NCBI GenBank assembly: GCA_024709225.1
Contig: JANJXC010000097.1
Location: forward strand, 1-40,050
Direction of reading: 5' to 3'
Origin: Gammaproteobacteria bacterium
Lineage (GTDB): Bacteria > Pseudomonadota > Gammaproteobacteria > Thiohalomonadales > Thiohalomonadaceae
Length of the DNA stretch: 40,050 nucleotides
Each line of letters starts with the position of its first letter. The first letter of the stretch is position 1. The translations under genes were made by a program, and so were the position numbers. The notes below the pieces were generated by a model. The model made no database searches. It had not been told where the DNA came from and saw nothing but the letters and a program-made list of their open reading frames with translations. Below, piece by piece: positions 1 through 7,276 of this stretch.

Positions 1-98
1 ACCGCTCCGGCCATGTGTCCTTTGCGGCGGGTCCCGTCGCCCGCCGTCGGCACAACGATACCGGACAGGCCCGCCGCCCTGACGGGCCGGAAGGGGAA

Positions 99-875
99 TT
101 ACTTCTTGTCCATCTCGGCATAGATCCCGGTCAGCTGATCGGCGTACTCCAGCATCTTCTCGGACGTGGTGGCGATTAGAAACGAAAGGTTCTCCTTTTC
201 GCCCTTGGCCTTTTGCAGCAAGAAAAACTGAGAATCCAGATTATCGAGAATTTTCTTTGTTTCCTTGGTATTGCGCTCATAGGTCTTGAGCGTATCGAGG
301 GCGGTGCGATACTCCTGCACAGCCTTGTCGGCGGCAGCCATCTCCTCCGGGCCGCCTACACCCCAGGTCCCGAGCAAATAGAGCATGGCGATACGCTGCG
401 ACAACATGCGCTGGCGACCAGCCAGGTTGACCCATTTGCCTGCCGAAGTACCGTAGCCGCTCTCCATCTTCACCACGACGTCATGGGTCAGCGGCAGCAA
501 CTTCTGATTTATCTCCCATAACTTCTTCGCGCCTTCCCTGGTCGGCGATTTTTGTGCCATGTCCTTGTATGCCGGCCACACCCTCTTGACCTGCAACAGC
601 GCCTCTTTCATCTCGCCTTCTTTGACAAAGCTCTCCAGCTGCAACAGATTGGCATCAAAGAGATTGACGGCCAGCGTCAACTGGGCCTGCGGGTCACCGA
701 AGGGCTCACTGAGCCCCAGTTCGCAGTAGGCTTTGAGGATGCGCTGCGAGAGCATGCGCTGCATGCCTGCCCTGTCGATGGCCTCGTTCTCGCTCATCCG
801 GCCCTGCCACTCGGCTTGTGCCACCCCCAACCACAACGTGCAAAGCGCCAGCACGATTCGCCCCCAGCGGCTCAT
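99..875 (-). CDS. Secreted PilJ/NarX-like sensor-domain protein, copy 1 (two P-box motifs)
   Basis: Predicted 258-residue exported protein of the type IV pili methyl-accepting chemotaxis transducer N-terminal (PilJ_N) family. The start is set at 875 because GGGAGGAAGG lies just upstream and a signal peptide begins there (hydrophobic stretch, then AQA-EWQ); an upstream in-frame ATG at 935 has no such signal. After the signal there is no membrane segment, so the product is probably free in the periplasm. It holds two near-identical boxes, AGMQRMLSQR (about residues 36-45) and AGRQRMLSQR (about 152-161). These resemble the P-box of NarX/NarQ sensors, which binds nitrate or nitrite. No HAMP, kinase or MCP signalling domain follows. 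It is a clear paralogue of the next gene, which lies upstream on the same strand. A ligand-binding role for nitrogen oxyanions is inference from the motif and the nearby nap operon. Confidence 0.85.
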   Translation of the reverse strand: MSRWGRIVLALCTLWLGVAQAEWQGRMSENEAIDRAGMQRMLSQRILKAYCELGLSEPFGDPQAQLTLAVNLFDANLLQLESFVKEGEMKEALLQVKRVWPAYKDMAQKSPTREGAKKLWEINQKLLPLTHDVVVKMESGYGTSAGKWVNLAGRQRMLSQRIAMLYLLGTWGVGGPEEMAAADKAVQEYRTALDTLKTYERNTKETKKILDNLDSQFFLLQKAKGEKENLSFLIATTSEKMLEYADQLTGIYAEMDKK

Positions 876-1154
876 AACCTTCCTCCCGGCGTTCTCGCCC
901 TGCACCGCCGCCCGAGCGGCAACGGTTTCCCGCATATTTACTACAGGAACGACGCCCGGTACTTGACCTCGGTCATCCAGGCCCGTAGCGCCTGCAACCG
1001 ACAGTTCGGGGTGGGGGCAAAAAAGCCGGAGAAATGTCAGCTACCGGAAATGCGCCGCAGAAAACGCAAGAAATCCGCATGTCGCCGTACGCTGTCATCG
1101 GCGCGTGACGCCACAGTGGCCTTGCAGATTGTCTGATTATCTACTCGATGCTGC

Positions 1155-1186
1155 GCGACGGGGTCTGCGGCAGCAGACCCCGTCGC
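1155..1186. other. Perfect 14-bp inverted repeat in the gap between the two PilJ-like genes
   Basis: GCGACGGGGTCTGC and its exact complement are separated by the loop GGCA. It lies 36 bases past the stop of the upstream paralogue, where a terminator would be expected, but neither strand has a U-run after the stem, so it may instead be an mRNA 3'-end stabiliser. The rest of the 346-base gap (876-1221) holds no gene I can support; it should contain the promoter or leader of copy 1 if that gene has its own. Confidence 0.5.
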
Positions 1187-1221
1187 TCTTGCGGGACAAC
1201 TCATTCATACCGGTGCCGGTG

Positions 1222-2025
1222 CTATTTCTTGTCCAGCGCGACGTACAGCCCGGTCAGCTGATCGGCATCATCGAGCATGCGCTCGGAGGTGGTGGAGATC
1301 AGGAAGGACAGATTGCCCGCCTTGTCGGCACGCGCACGCAGCAACAGCTGATAGGCGCGCTCCAGGTTGTCGAGCAAGGACACGGCCTCTTTTGGATTGG
1401 CGCGGAAGGCGCGCAGCTCTTTCAGACCGGCGGCAAATTCCTTCGCCGCGGTGTCGGCCAGCCCATCCTCGGCAGGACCGCCCACGCCCCACAGCTTGAG
1501 CAGATAGAACATGGCGAGGCGCTGCGACAACATGCGCTGACGACCGGCGACATTGACCAGCCGCCCGCTCGTCGTCCCCGATGCCTGTTCCATCTTCACC
1601 ACCACGTCGTGGGTCAGGGGCAGTAACTGGTGGTTGATCTCCAGCATCAGGCGGGCGCCGTCCTTGCCGGGGGCCTTCACCGCCAGGTCGCGGTATGGCC
1701 CCCACACCTCGCGCACCTTGGCCAGGCTGGCCTTGACGGCATCATCGGCGGGAAAACTTTCCAGCTGCAGCAAATGGGCATCAAACAGGTTAACCGCCTG
1801 AAGCAATTGCTCTTTTGAGGTGCCGTGGTCTTCACCCAGGCCCAGTTCACAGTAACTCTTGAGGATGCGCTGCGACAGCATGCGCTGCATGCCGGCCTTG
1901 TCGATGGCGTCGTTTTCCGTCATGCGCCCCTGCCAGGCGGCGGTCACTGCCGAGGAAAACAGCAATACGCACAAGCCCCACGCCAACTTCGTCCGTTTCA
2001 TCATCATTCCCTTGGAATTATTCAT
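1222..2025 (-). CDS. Secreted PilJ/NarX-like sensor-domain protein, copy 2 (two P-box motifs)
   Basis: Predicted 267-residue exported protein, paralogous to the preceding gene over its whole mature length: both begin WQGRM, share LPLTHDVVVKME, and end in DQLTG(I/L)Y. The start at 2025 has GGAGG 8 bases upstream; a further in-frame ATG at 2007 is less well placed. The signal peptide ends around VTA-AWQ. Two P-box-like motifs, AGMQRMLSQR (about residues 44-53) and AGRQRMLSQR (about 160-169), sit in two similar helical halves, so each protein looks like a fused tandem of the unit that NarX-type sensors use as a dimer. There is no transmembrane anchor after the signal and no output domain. It probably works with a separate membrane partner or as a binding protein; no partner gene is visible here. 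Confidence 0.85.
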   Translation of the reverse strand: MNNSKGMMMKRTKLAWGLCVLLFSSAVTAAWQGRMTENDAIDKAGMQRMLSQRILKSYCELGLGEDHGTSKEQLLQAVNLFDAHLLQLESFPADDAVKASLAKVREVWGPYRDLAVKAPGKDGARLMLEINHQLLPLTHDVVVKMEQASGTTSGRLVNVAGRQRMLSQRLAMFYLLKLWGVGGPAEDGLADTAAKEFAAGLKELRAFRANPKEAVSLLDNLERAYQLLLRARADKAGNLSFLISTTSERMLDDADQLTGLYVALDKK

Positions 2026-2122
2026 TATTCTTAACCTCCGACTTGCCCGCCGGCAGACTACTCCCTTCGAGCTAGATACGGATACCACCTACGCATTACA
2101 CCCGGGTTTCGCCCCTGGCTCC

Positions 2123-2136
2123 TTGTCTTATATCAA
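2123..2136. promoter_or_regulatory. Possible FNR/Dnr-type site upstream of the PilJ-like pair
   Basis: TTGTC-TTAT-ATCAA matches the FNR/Anr/Dnr consensus TTGAT-N4-ATCAA at 8 of 10 positions; the right half is perfect and the flanks extend the symmetry (CCTTG...CAAGG, 2121-2138). It lies about 100 bases upstream of the paralogue at 2025 and about 250 bases upstream of sat. Nothing else in the 356-base gap 2026-2381 could be assigned. Confidence 0.35.
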
Positions 2137-2381
2137 GGAACTCTGTGACCTCCCTCCCCCTGGCAAGGCCCGGCTCCGGCCGCCGTCCCACTATTAATAC
2201 CCCCATTACTCCAACCTATTTTTCCCCTTTCCGGCGCTGGTGTATGGTGTTTGCCTCGCCACCAGCGCGCTGGGCGCCCTGTCGCCGCGCGCCTTGATAG
2301 AACGCAAAAAAATGAGCGGTGGCGCCAGTTTCCAACAATGATCCGCCCAGGCGGGAGCAAAAACACAAAGAGGTGACACCG

Positions 2382-3578
2382 ATGATCAAGCCCGTTGGTT
2401 CCGATGAACTGAAGCCGCTGTTTGTCTACGACCCGTCCAAGCACGATGCCCTGAAGCACGAGGCGGAAAAGCTGCCGTCCATGCTGCTGACCTCCCAGGC
2501 CGCGGCCAACGCGGTGATGATGGGTTCCGGCTACTTCAGCCCGCTGCCCGGCTACATGAACGTGGCCGACGCCATGGGCGCCGCCGAGAAGCTGACCCTG
2601 ACCAACGGCAAGTTCTTCCCGGTGCCGGTGATGAACCTGACCACCAAGGATCAGGTCGACGGCCTCAAGGGCGCCAAGCGCATCGCCCTGCGCGACCCCA
2701 ACGTCGAAGGCAACCCGGTGCTGGCGGTGATGGACATCGAGAAGATCGAAGAGGTCTCCGACGCCCAGATGGCCACCATGACCCAGAAGGTCTACCGCAC
2801 CACCGACCCGGAGCACCCGGGCGTGGCCGCCTTCAACGGCCAGGGCCGTTTTGCCATCTCCGGCCCGATCCAGGTGCTGAACTTCTCCTACTTCTCCGAA
2901 GACTTCCCCGACACCTTCCGTACCGCCGTGGAAATCCGCAACGAGATCAAGGAGCGCGGCTGGAAGAAGGTCGTCGCCTTCCAGACCCGCAACCCGATGC
3001 ACCGCGCCCACGAGGAGTTGTGCCACATGGCCATGGACCGCCTCGGCGCCGATGGCCTGGTGATCCACATGCTGCTCGGCAAGCTGAAGAAGGGCGACAT
3101 CCCCGCCCCGGTGCGCGACGGCTGCATCCGCAAGATGGTGGAGCTGTACTTCAAGCCCAACTCCGCGATGGTCACCGGCTACGGCTTCGACATGCTCTAC
3201 GCCGGCCCGCGCGAGGCCGTGCTGCATGCCTACTTCCGCCAGAACATGGGCGCCACCCACTTCATCATCGGCCGTGACCACGCCGGCGTGGGCGACTACT
3301 ACGGCCCGTTCGACGCCCAGACCATCTTCGAGGAAGAGGTGCCGAAGGGCGCCCTGGAGATCGAGATGTTCATGGCCGACAACACCGCCTGGTCGAAGAA
3401 GCTGAACAAGGTGGTGATGATGCGCGAGGCCCCGGGCCACACCAAGGAAGACTTCATCACCCTGTCCGGCACCAAGGTGCGCGAGATGCTGGGCCGCGGC
3501 GAAGCCCCCCCGGCGGAGTTCTCCCGTCCGGAAGTGGCCAAGATCCTGATGGAGTACTACCAGAGCCTGGACAAGTAA
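2382..3578 (+). CDS. sat: Sulfate adenylyltransferase (ATP sulfurylase)
   Basis: 398-residue homo-oligomeric ATP sulfurylase. It interconverts sulfate plus ATP with APS plus pyrophosphate in the cytoplasm; in sulfur oxidisers it runs towards ATP, making sulfate from the APS formed by APS reductase. The nucleotide-binding motif QTRNPMHRAHE (about residue 205) and GRDHAGVGDYYG (about 300) are intact, and the length fits the prokaryotic dissimilatory type, not the CysDN heterodimer. The start at 2382 is preceded by AAAGAGGTG; an upstream in-frame ATG at 2319 lacks family similarity. No aprBA or APS kinase gene is adjacent. The gene stands alone, divergent from the PilJ-like pair and closed by the terminator at 3599. 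Direction of the reaction is inferred, not visible. Confidence 0.95.
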   Translation: MIKPVGSDELKPLFVYDPSKHDALKHEAEKLPSMLLTSQAAANAVMMGSGYFSPLPGYMNVADAMGAAEKLTLTNGKFFPVPVMNLTTKDQVDGLKGAKRIALRDPNVEGNPVLAVMDIEKIEEVSDAQMATMTQKVYRTTDPEHPGVAAFNGQGRFAISGPIQVLNFSYFSEDFPDTFRTAVEIRNEIKERGWKKVVAFQTRNPMHRAHEELCHMAMDRLGADGLVIHMLLGKLKKGDIPAPVRDGCIRKMVELYFKPNSAMVTGYGFDMLYAGPREAVLHAYFRQNMGATHFIIGRDHAGVGDYYGPFDAQTIFEEEVPKGALEIEMFMADNTAWSKKLNKVVMMREAPGHTKEDFITLSGTKVREMLGRGEAPPAEFSRPEVAKILMEYYQSLDK

Positions 3579-3598
3579 GCCGTTCGGCCAGATCAAAC

Positions 3599-3625
3599 AA
3601 AAGGGGCGCCCATGGCGCCCCTTTT
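3599..3625. terminator. Bidirectional terminator between sat and the hemerythrin gene
   Basis: Perfect 12-bp stem AAAAGGGGCGCC / GGCGCCCCTTTT with a 3-base loop. The A-run and T-run at the stem ends give a U-tract on both strands, fitting the convergent genes on either side. Confidence 0.85.
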
Positions 3626-3644
3626 GCTTTGCCGCTGTCGTGCT

Positions 3645-4091
3645 TCAGCCGAACAGTTTTTTCATGATCCCCTTCACCCAGGTCTCGCCGCCTTCCTGCG
3701 CCATCACCTGTTGCACCGTGGCGGCATAGCGCTTGTCTTCCTGCTTGATGTGGTTGGCCACCCAGCCGGTCAGCATCGCCAGCAGTTCTTCCGTGACGTC
3801 CTCCCCCTGGGCATAGCGCCCGCGAAAATCCGCCAGCTTCTTCACGAAGATCTCGTGCACCCGCTCGTGGGCACTGCGGAACTCATAATTGGCCTCTTCC
3901 ATGAGCTTTTCCTCGAACAGGAAATTGTTCACCGCGAAATCCAGCAACTGCTCCAGGACCCCGCCGGTCCGGCTGCGGTCTCCCGTGCCCCGTGCCTCAC
4001 TCAGGGTATTGATGAAATCGCCAAGGCGACGGTTCTGCACATCGATCTCGGCAATGCCCGTGTCGAGCTCTTCGGCCCATTGCATGCTCAT
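3645..4091 (-). CDS. Bacteriohemerythrin-like protein lacking two iron-ligand histidines
   Basis: 148-residue single-domain hemerythrin, a four-helix-bundle cytoplasmic protein that normally binds O2 at a di-iron site. Ligand spacing aligns without gaps to the usual bacterial pattern up to the second His pair: Glu60, His75, His79, His114 (HI) and Asp119 are kept. The two positions normally held by His in the DxQH and HFxxE motifs are Asn20 (DVQN) and Asn56 (NNFLFEE); both AAC codons were read from the DNA. In characterised hemerythrins these two histidines are the protein ligands unique to the open, O2-binding iron. The protein may bind one iron, another metal, or act in a non-O2 role. GGGAGGAG precedes the ATG at 4091. 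It is monocistronic, downstream of and parallel to the nap operon but separated from it by a terminator. Confidence 0.9.
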   Translation of the reverse strand: MSMQWAEELDTGIAEIDVQNRRLGDFINTLSEARGTGDRSRTGGVLEQLLDFAVNNFLFEEKLMEEANYEFRSAHERVHEIFVKKLADFRGRYAQGEDVTEELLAMLTGWVANHIKQEDKRYAATVQQVMAQEGGETWVKGIMKKLFG

Positions 4092-4102
4092 GTGTCTCCT
4101 CC

Positions 4103-4155
4103 CGTGGTAGCGGTAATTGGGCGCGCCTCCTTCCTACCACGCCCTTGTAGTTATG
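4103..4155 (-). promoter_or_regulatory. Likely promoter and 5' hairpin leader of the hemerythrin gene
   Basis: On the minus strand a -10-like CATAAC (4150-4155) is followed by an inverted repeat CGTGGTAG (4134-4141) / CTACCACG (4103-4110), so the message would begin with a stem-loop that ends right before the ribosome binding site GGGAGGAG. The ATAACTACAA sequence at the -10 also occurs in the napF upstream region. No FNR box is visible here. The remainder of 4156-4278 shows nothing I can assign. Confidence 0.4.
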
Positions 4156-4278
4156 CTGCATTCCCTGCCGCGGCGTCTTGTTTGCCAGAGTGTGAACTCC
4201 GGCAAGGTCTGACACGAGCAACTATGCCTCGAAAAATGCCGGTTGGCCACACCAAATCCGAGGGCGTTACACGGGTAC

Positions 4279-4320
4279 TACAAAAACCAAGGGGGGCGCC
4301 GCTGGCGCCCCCCTTGGTTT
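4279..4320 (-). terminator. Terminator of the nap operon
   Basis: Perfect 17-bp stem (4284-4300 with 4304-4320) and a 3-base loop, followed on the minus strand by a T-run (TTTTTGT). It lies 41 bases after the napC stop. Its GGCGCC core resembles that of the sat terminator. Confidence 0.9.
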
Positions 4321-4361
4321 GGTCTCGCTGCCGGTCCGTGCAGGACCGGCGCCTTGTCACA

Positions 4362-4991
4362 TCAATGTCGCTTGCCGTCACCCATGGCGGCAGACGGGTC
4401 CACCTCGACCATCGCCGGCAGCGAGTGGGCGATGCCCTTGTGGCAATCGATGCAGGTCTTGTTGTCGTCAAACCCCTCGATGTGCTGGGCACGGCCGCGA
4501 CGCCCCTGCTTGGTGTAATCCATGGACTCGAAGTCGTGACAGTTGCGGCATTCACGCGAGTCGGTCTTCTTCATGGACTTCCACACGTTCTGCGCCAGCT
4601 GCAGGCGCTTGGCCTCGAATTTCTCCGGCGTGTCGATGCTGCCCAGCAGCTTGTGCCATACCTCGTTGCTGGCCTGGATCTTGCGCACCATCTTGTGCGT
4701 CCATTCCTTGGGCACATGACAATCCGGGCAGGTGGCACGCACGCCGGAGCGGTTGCTGTAGTGAATCGTGTTCTGGTATTCGCGGTACACGTTCTCTTCC
4801 ATCTCGTGGCAGGAGATGCAGAACTGCTCGTTGTTGGTCGCCTCCATCACGGTATTGAAGCCGCCCCAGAGCATGATGCCGGCGATCACGCCTACACCGA
4901 GCAGGGAACCGGCGGCGTAGCGGGCGCTGGGGCGCTTGAGCGCTCCCCACCAGCGCGCCAGGATGTTTTTGTCTTCATTTGCACTGGACAT
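4362..4991 (-). CDS. napC: NapC tetraheme c-type cytochrome, quinol dehydrogenase
   Basis: 209-residue membrane-anchored cytochrome of the NapC/NirT family. It oxidises quinol in the inner membrane and passes electrons to the periplasmic NapAB. An N-terminal helix (about residues 27-50) anchors it. Four CxxCH heme motifs follow: CISCH, CPDCH, CRNCH and CIDCH. The length fits NapC rather than the longer pentaheme relatives. GAGAGG precedes the ATG. It is the last gene of the nap operon, 79 bases after napB, and is followed by the strong terminator. With napGH also present, two routes from quinol to NapAB are encoded. Confidence 0.95.
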   Translation of the reverse strand: MSSANEDKNILARWWGALKRPSARYAAGSLLGVGVIAGIMLWGGFNTVMEATNNEQFCISCHEMEENVYREYQNTIHYSNRSGVRATCPDCHVPKEWTHKMVRKIQASNEVWHKLLGSIDTPEKFEAKRLQLAQNVWKSMKKTDSRECRNCHDFESMDYTKQGRRGRAQHIEGFDDNKTCIDCHKGIAHSLPAMVEVDPSAAMGDGKRH

Positions 4992-5070
4992 GGCTGCCTC
5001 TCGCTTGGTCGTTCGTTGTCACTGTCGCCGCCTGCTGCCGCGGCGTGCTGCACTGCTCACCCCGCGCCGC

Positions 5071-5514
5071 TCACCGGTTGCTGATGGCGGGCAACGGCTG
5101 GAACTGGTTTTCCACCAGCGGCTTGGCGTCGGCCTGCGGCGCGTGACACTGGGTGCAGAAATACCGCCGCGCCGAGACATTGGCCAGGTCATTGCCTTCC
5201 CGATCGGCGAAGTGGGTCTGGCTGATCTTGGTCGCCTTGTTCTGCTTGTAGTTGGCCCAGCTATGGCAGGTCAGGCACTTGTTGACCTTGAAATTGATGG
5301 TGTAGCCCTCGACGCTGTGCGGCACCATCGGCGGCTGCTGCACGTAATCACGCGGGATGGGGTCGCGATCCTGCCAGTGCTTCACCTCCGTGCCGGCAGA
5401 GGCCTCCCAGATGTCGTTATCGCCGCGTAGCGAAACCACCTCTTCTGCGTGCAGCATCGCGCTGCCCAGCAGCCCCACCAGCAATACGCCTCCCAATACC
5501 AGAGACTTGTTCAT
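5071..5514 (-). CDS. napB: NapB diheme cytochrome c, electron-transfer subunit of periplasmic nitrate reductase
   Basis: 147-residue small subunit of NapAB. A signal peptide (hydrophobic, ending near LHA-EE) sends it to the periplasm. Two heme sites, CLTCH and CTQCH, are present, plus the conserved PPMVPHS segment whose His is a typical heme ligand. It takes electrons from NapC (or from NapGH) and passes them to the Fe-S cluster of NapA. Its start overlaps the napH stop by 4 bases, so translation is probably coupled. Confidence 0.95.
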   Translation of the reverse strand: MNKSLVLGGVLLVGLLGSAMLHAEEVVSLRGDNDIWEASAGTEVKHWQDRDPIPRDYVQQPPMVPHSVEGYTINFKVNKCLTCHSWANYKQNKATKISQTHFADREGNDLANVSARRYFCTQCHAPQADAKPLVENQFQPLPAISNR

Positions 5515-6410
5515 GGCATCACCTCCGTCTTTTGCGCAATCGGCTTGGATGTTGAATTGTCGAATCGATGATCGAATCGGAATACGTCTTTGCTGCAGAC
5601 ATCTATGCAGCGCCCACAGTTGGTGCAGTTACCCGACCGGATCACCGGCCCCACGCCCTGCGCCTCACCCTTGAGCGCAGGCCGGATGACTTGCGGCTCG
5701 GGACACACCGCAAAGCAATCCATGCAGTCGTCACACTTGCTGCGCGCAACGGCACTGACACGCAACAGGCTGTAGCGGCCCAGCAGGCTGTAAAACGCCC
5801 CCACCGGACACAGATGGCTGCACCAGCCACGACGGCTGACAAACAGATCAAACAGGAAGATGGCCAACAACAGTCCCCAGGCCAGGCCGAGACCGAAGAT
5901 CAGGCCGCGGTAGACTATCGTCACCGGATTGATCAGCTCCCAGGCCAGCGTGCCGGTAATCAGCGCCAGCAACAACGTCACGCCCAGGATCCAGTAGCGG
6001 CTGTGGCGCGCGAACTGCGCGGTGCGCTTGATGCCGAGACGCTGGTGCAGCCAGGCCGCGGCGTCGGTCACGATATTGATCGGACATACCCAGGCGCAGT
6101 ACGCGCGCCCGCCGGCCAGCAGATAGAACACCAGCACGATGGCCGCGCCGATGAGCGCCGTGACCTCCAGACTGTGACCGGCCAGCAGCACCTGCAGCGC
6201 CAGGTAAGGATCGGTCAGCGGCAGCACATCCAGCGTGAGGCTGGAGGCAATATTGCCCTTGACGATCCAGATGCCTGCCAGCGGACCGAGCAGAAACAGG
6301 CCCAGGATGCCGAACTGGCTTGCGCGACGCAGCAGCAGCCACTGGTGCGCCTTCCACCAGCCCTTCGTGGCGACGGCATCACTGCCGGGATGTTTACCGG
6401 GCTGCATCAC
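5511..6410 (-). CDS. napH: NapH membrane quinol dehydrogenase, ferredoxin-type
   Basis: 299-residue inner-membrane iron-sulfur protein that, with NapG, forms a quinol-oxidising route to NapAB. Four hydrophobic segments are visible (roughly residues 30-52, 72-100, 135-158, 165-188). Two CxxxCP motifs, CAWVCP and CSHLCP, sit at the ends of membrane segments as in other NapH proteins. The C-terminal part carries two 4Fe-4S motifs, [12 protein letters not shown] and [11 protein letters not shown]. Translation may start at GTG 6410, overlapping the napG stop, or at the next codon, an ATG. Both its ends overlap neighbours by 4 bases. Confidence 0.95.
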   Translation of the reverse strand: MMQPGKHPGSDAVATKGWWKAHQWLLLRRASQFGILGLFLLGPLAGIWIVKGNIASSLTLDVLPLTDPYLALQVLLAGHSLEVTALIGAAIVLVFYLLAGGRAYCAWVCPINIVTDAAAWLHQRLGIKRTAQFARHSRYWILGVTLLLALITGTLAWELINPVTIVYRGLIFGLGLAWGLLLAIFLFDLFVSRRGWCSHLCPVGAFYSLLGRYSLLRVSAVARSKCDDCMDCFAVCPEPQVIRPALKGEAQGVGPVIRSGNCTNCGRCIDVCSKDVFRFDHRFDNSTSKPIAQKTEVMP

Positions 6411-7261
6411 AAGCCCCCCCTGCCGCGCTTGAGGGTTTCCAGCGGGTCATCGCCGTACGGCGCCGCCCCGGCGGACTCTTCCGTAATCAGGCCGCGGCCT
6501 TCATAGTCGTAACGCATGCCTTCCGGCAGCGTATAGCTGTGCTCCGTATCCGGCGTTACCAGGCTGCCGCCGGCCTGCTCCTTTTCCTTCCAGCCGAGAC
6601 GATAGTGGCGGCCGAGCAGGCCCTTGGCCAGATGAACCGGCAACACCTTGATCGCCGCCTCATCGAGGATGCAGGACTTCTCGCATTTGCCGCAGCCGGT
6701 GCAGGCGTCGGAATGCACCACCGGAATGAACAGCGCATGCTTGCCGGAACGCGGGTTGTGCAACATATCCAGCGTGATCGCCTTGCCGCGCACTGGGCAT
6801 ACGTTGAAGCACACCTCACAGCGCAGGCCGTGAAACGCGATGCAGCTTTCCTGATCGATGACCACCGCCAGGCCCATGCGCGCCTGGTCGATATCGGTGA
6901 GGCCATGATCGAGCGCGCCGGTGGGGCAGGCCTTGATGCACGGGATGTCCGGGCACATCTCGCAGGGGATATCCCGCGCAATGAAATACGGCGTGCCATT
7001 GGCCACGTTTGCGCCCAGCTCGGATAACTTCAGGGTGTCATAGGGACAGTCGCGCACACACAGGCCGCAACGCACGCAGGCGCCGAGAAAGTCGTCCTCC
7101 GCCAACGCGCCCGGCGGACGCAGCGCCTCCGCCGGCAGCGACGCAGCCTGGCGTGAGTACAGCCCCACGCCCAGCCCCAGCAGGGCGACACCGCACGCGG
7201 TCCTGGCCATATCGACCAGAAATCCGCGCCGTGTCTTGCCTGTATCCTGCGTCGCCATCAT
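6407..7261 (-). CDS. napG: NapG periplasmic ferredoxin-type protein
   Basis: 284-residue iron-sulfur protein exported by the Tat system: the N-terminus has KTRRGFLVD followed by a hydrophobic stretch. It partners with NapH in moving electrons from quinol to NapAB. Four 4Fe-4S clusters are predicted from [26 protein letters not shown], the CxxxxxxxCxxCxxxCP motif near residue 145, and [11 protein letters not shown]. The extended C-terminus after the last cluster is typical of NapG. It lies 15 bases after napA and overlaps napH by 4 bases. Two ATGs stand in a row; the first is used here, and the ribosome binding site is weak. Confidence 0.95.
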   Translation of the reverse strand: MMATQDTGKTRRGFLVDMARTACGVALLGLGVGLYSRQAASLPAEALRPPGALAEDDFLGACVRCGLCVRDCPYDTLKLSELGANVANGTPYFIARDIPCEMCPDIPCIKACPTGALDHGLTDIDQARMGLAVVIDQESCIAFHGLRCEVCFNVCPVRGKAITLDMLHNPRSGKHALFIPVVHSDACTGCGKCEKSCILDEAAIKVLPVHLAKGLLGRHYRLGWKEKEQAGGSLVTPDTEHSYTLPEGMRYDYEGRGLITEESAGAAPYGDDPLETLKRGRGGL

Positions 7262-7276
7262 GCGCTCACTCGTCGC

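Noticed and set aside
60..98. Possible terminator after PilJ-like copy 1
   Set aside because: A GGCCCG/CGGGCC pair around 69-88 exists, but there is no U-run and the GC-rich context makes such pairs common.
2133..3596. Long minus-strand open frame across sat
   Set aside because: It is antisense to a highly conserved gene, rich in His, Gly, Val and Leu as shadow frames of GC-rich genes are, and matches no family.
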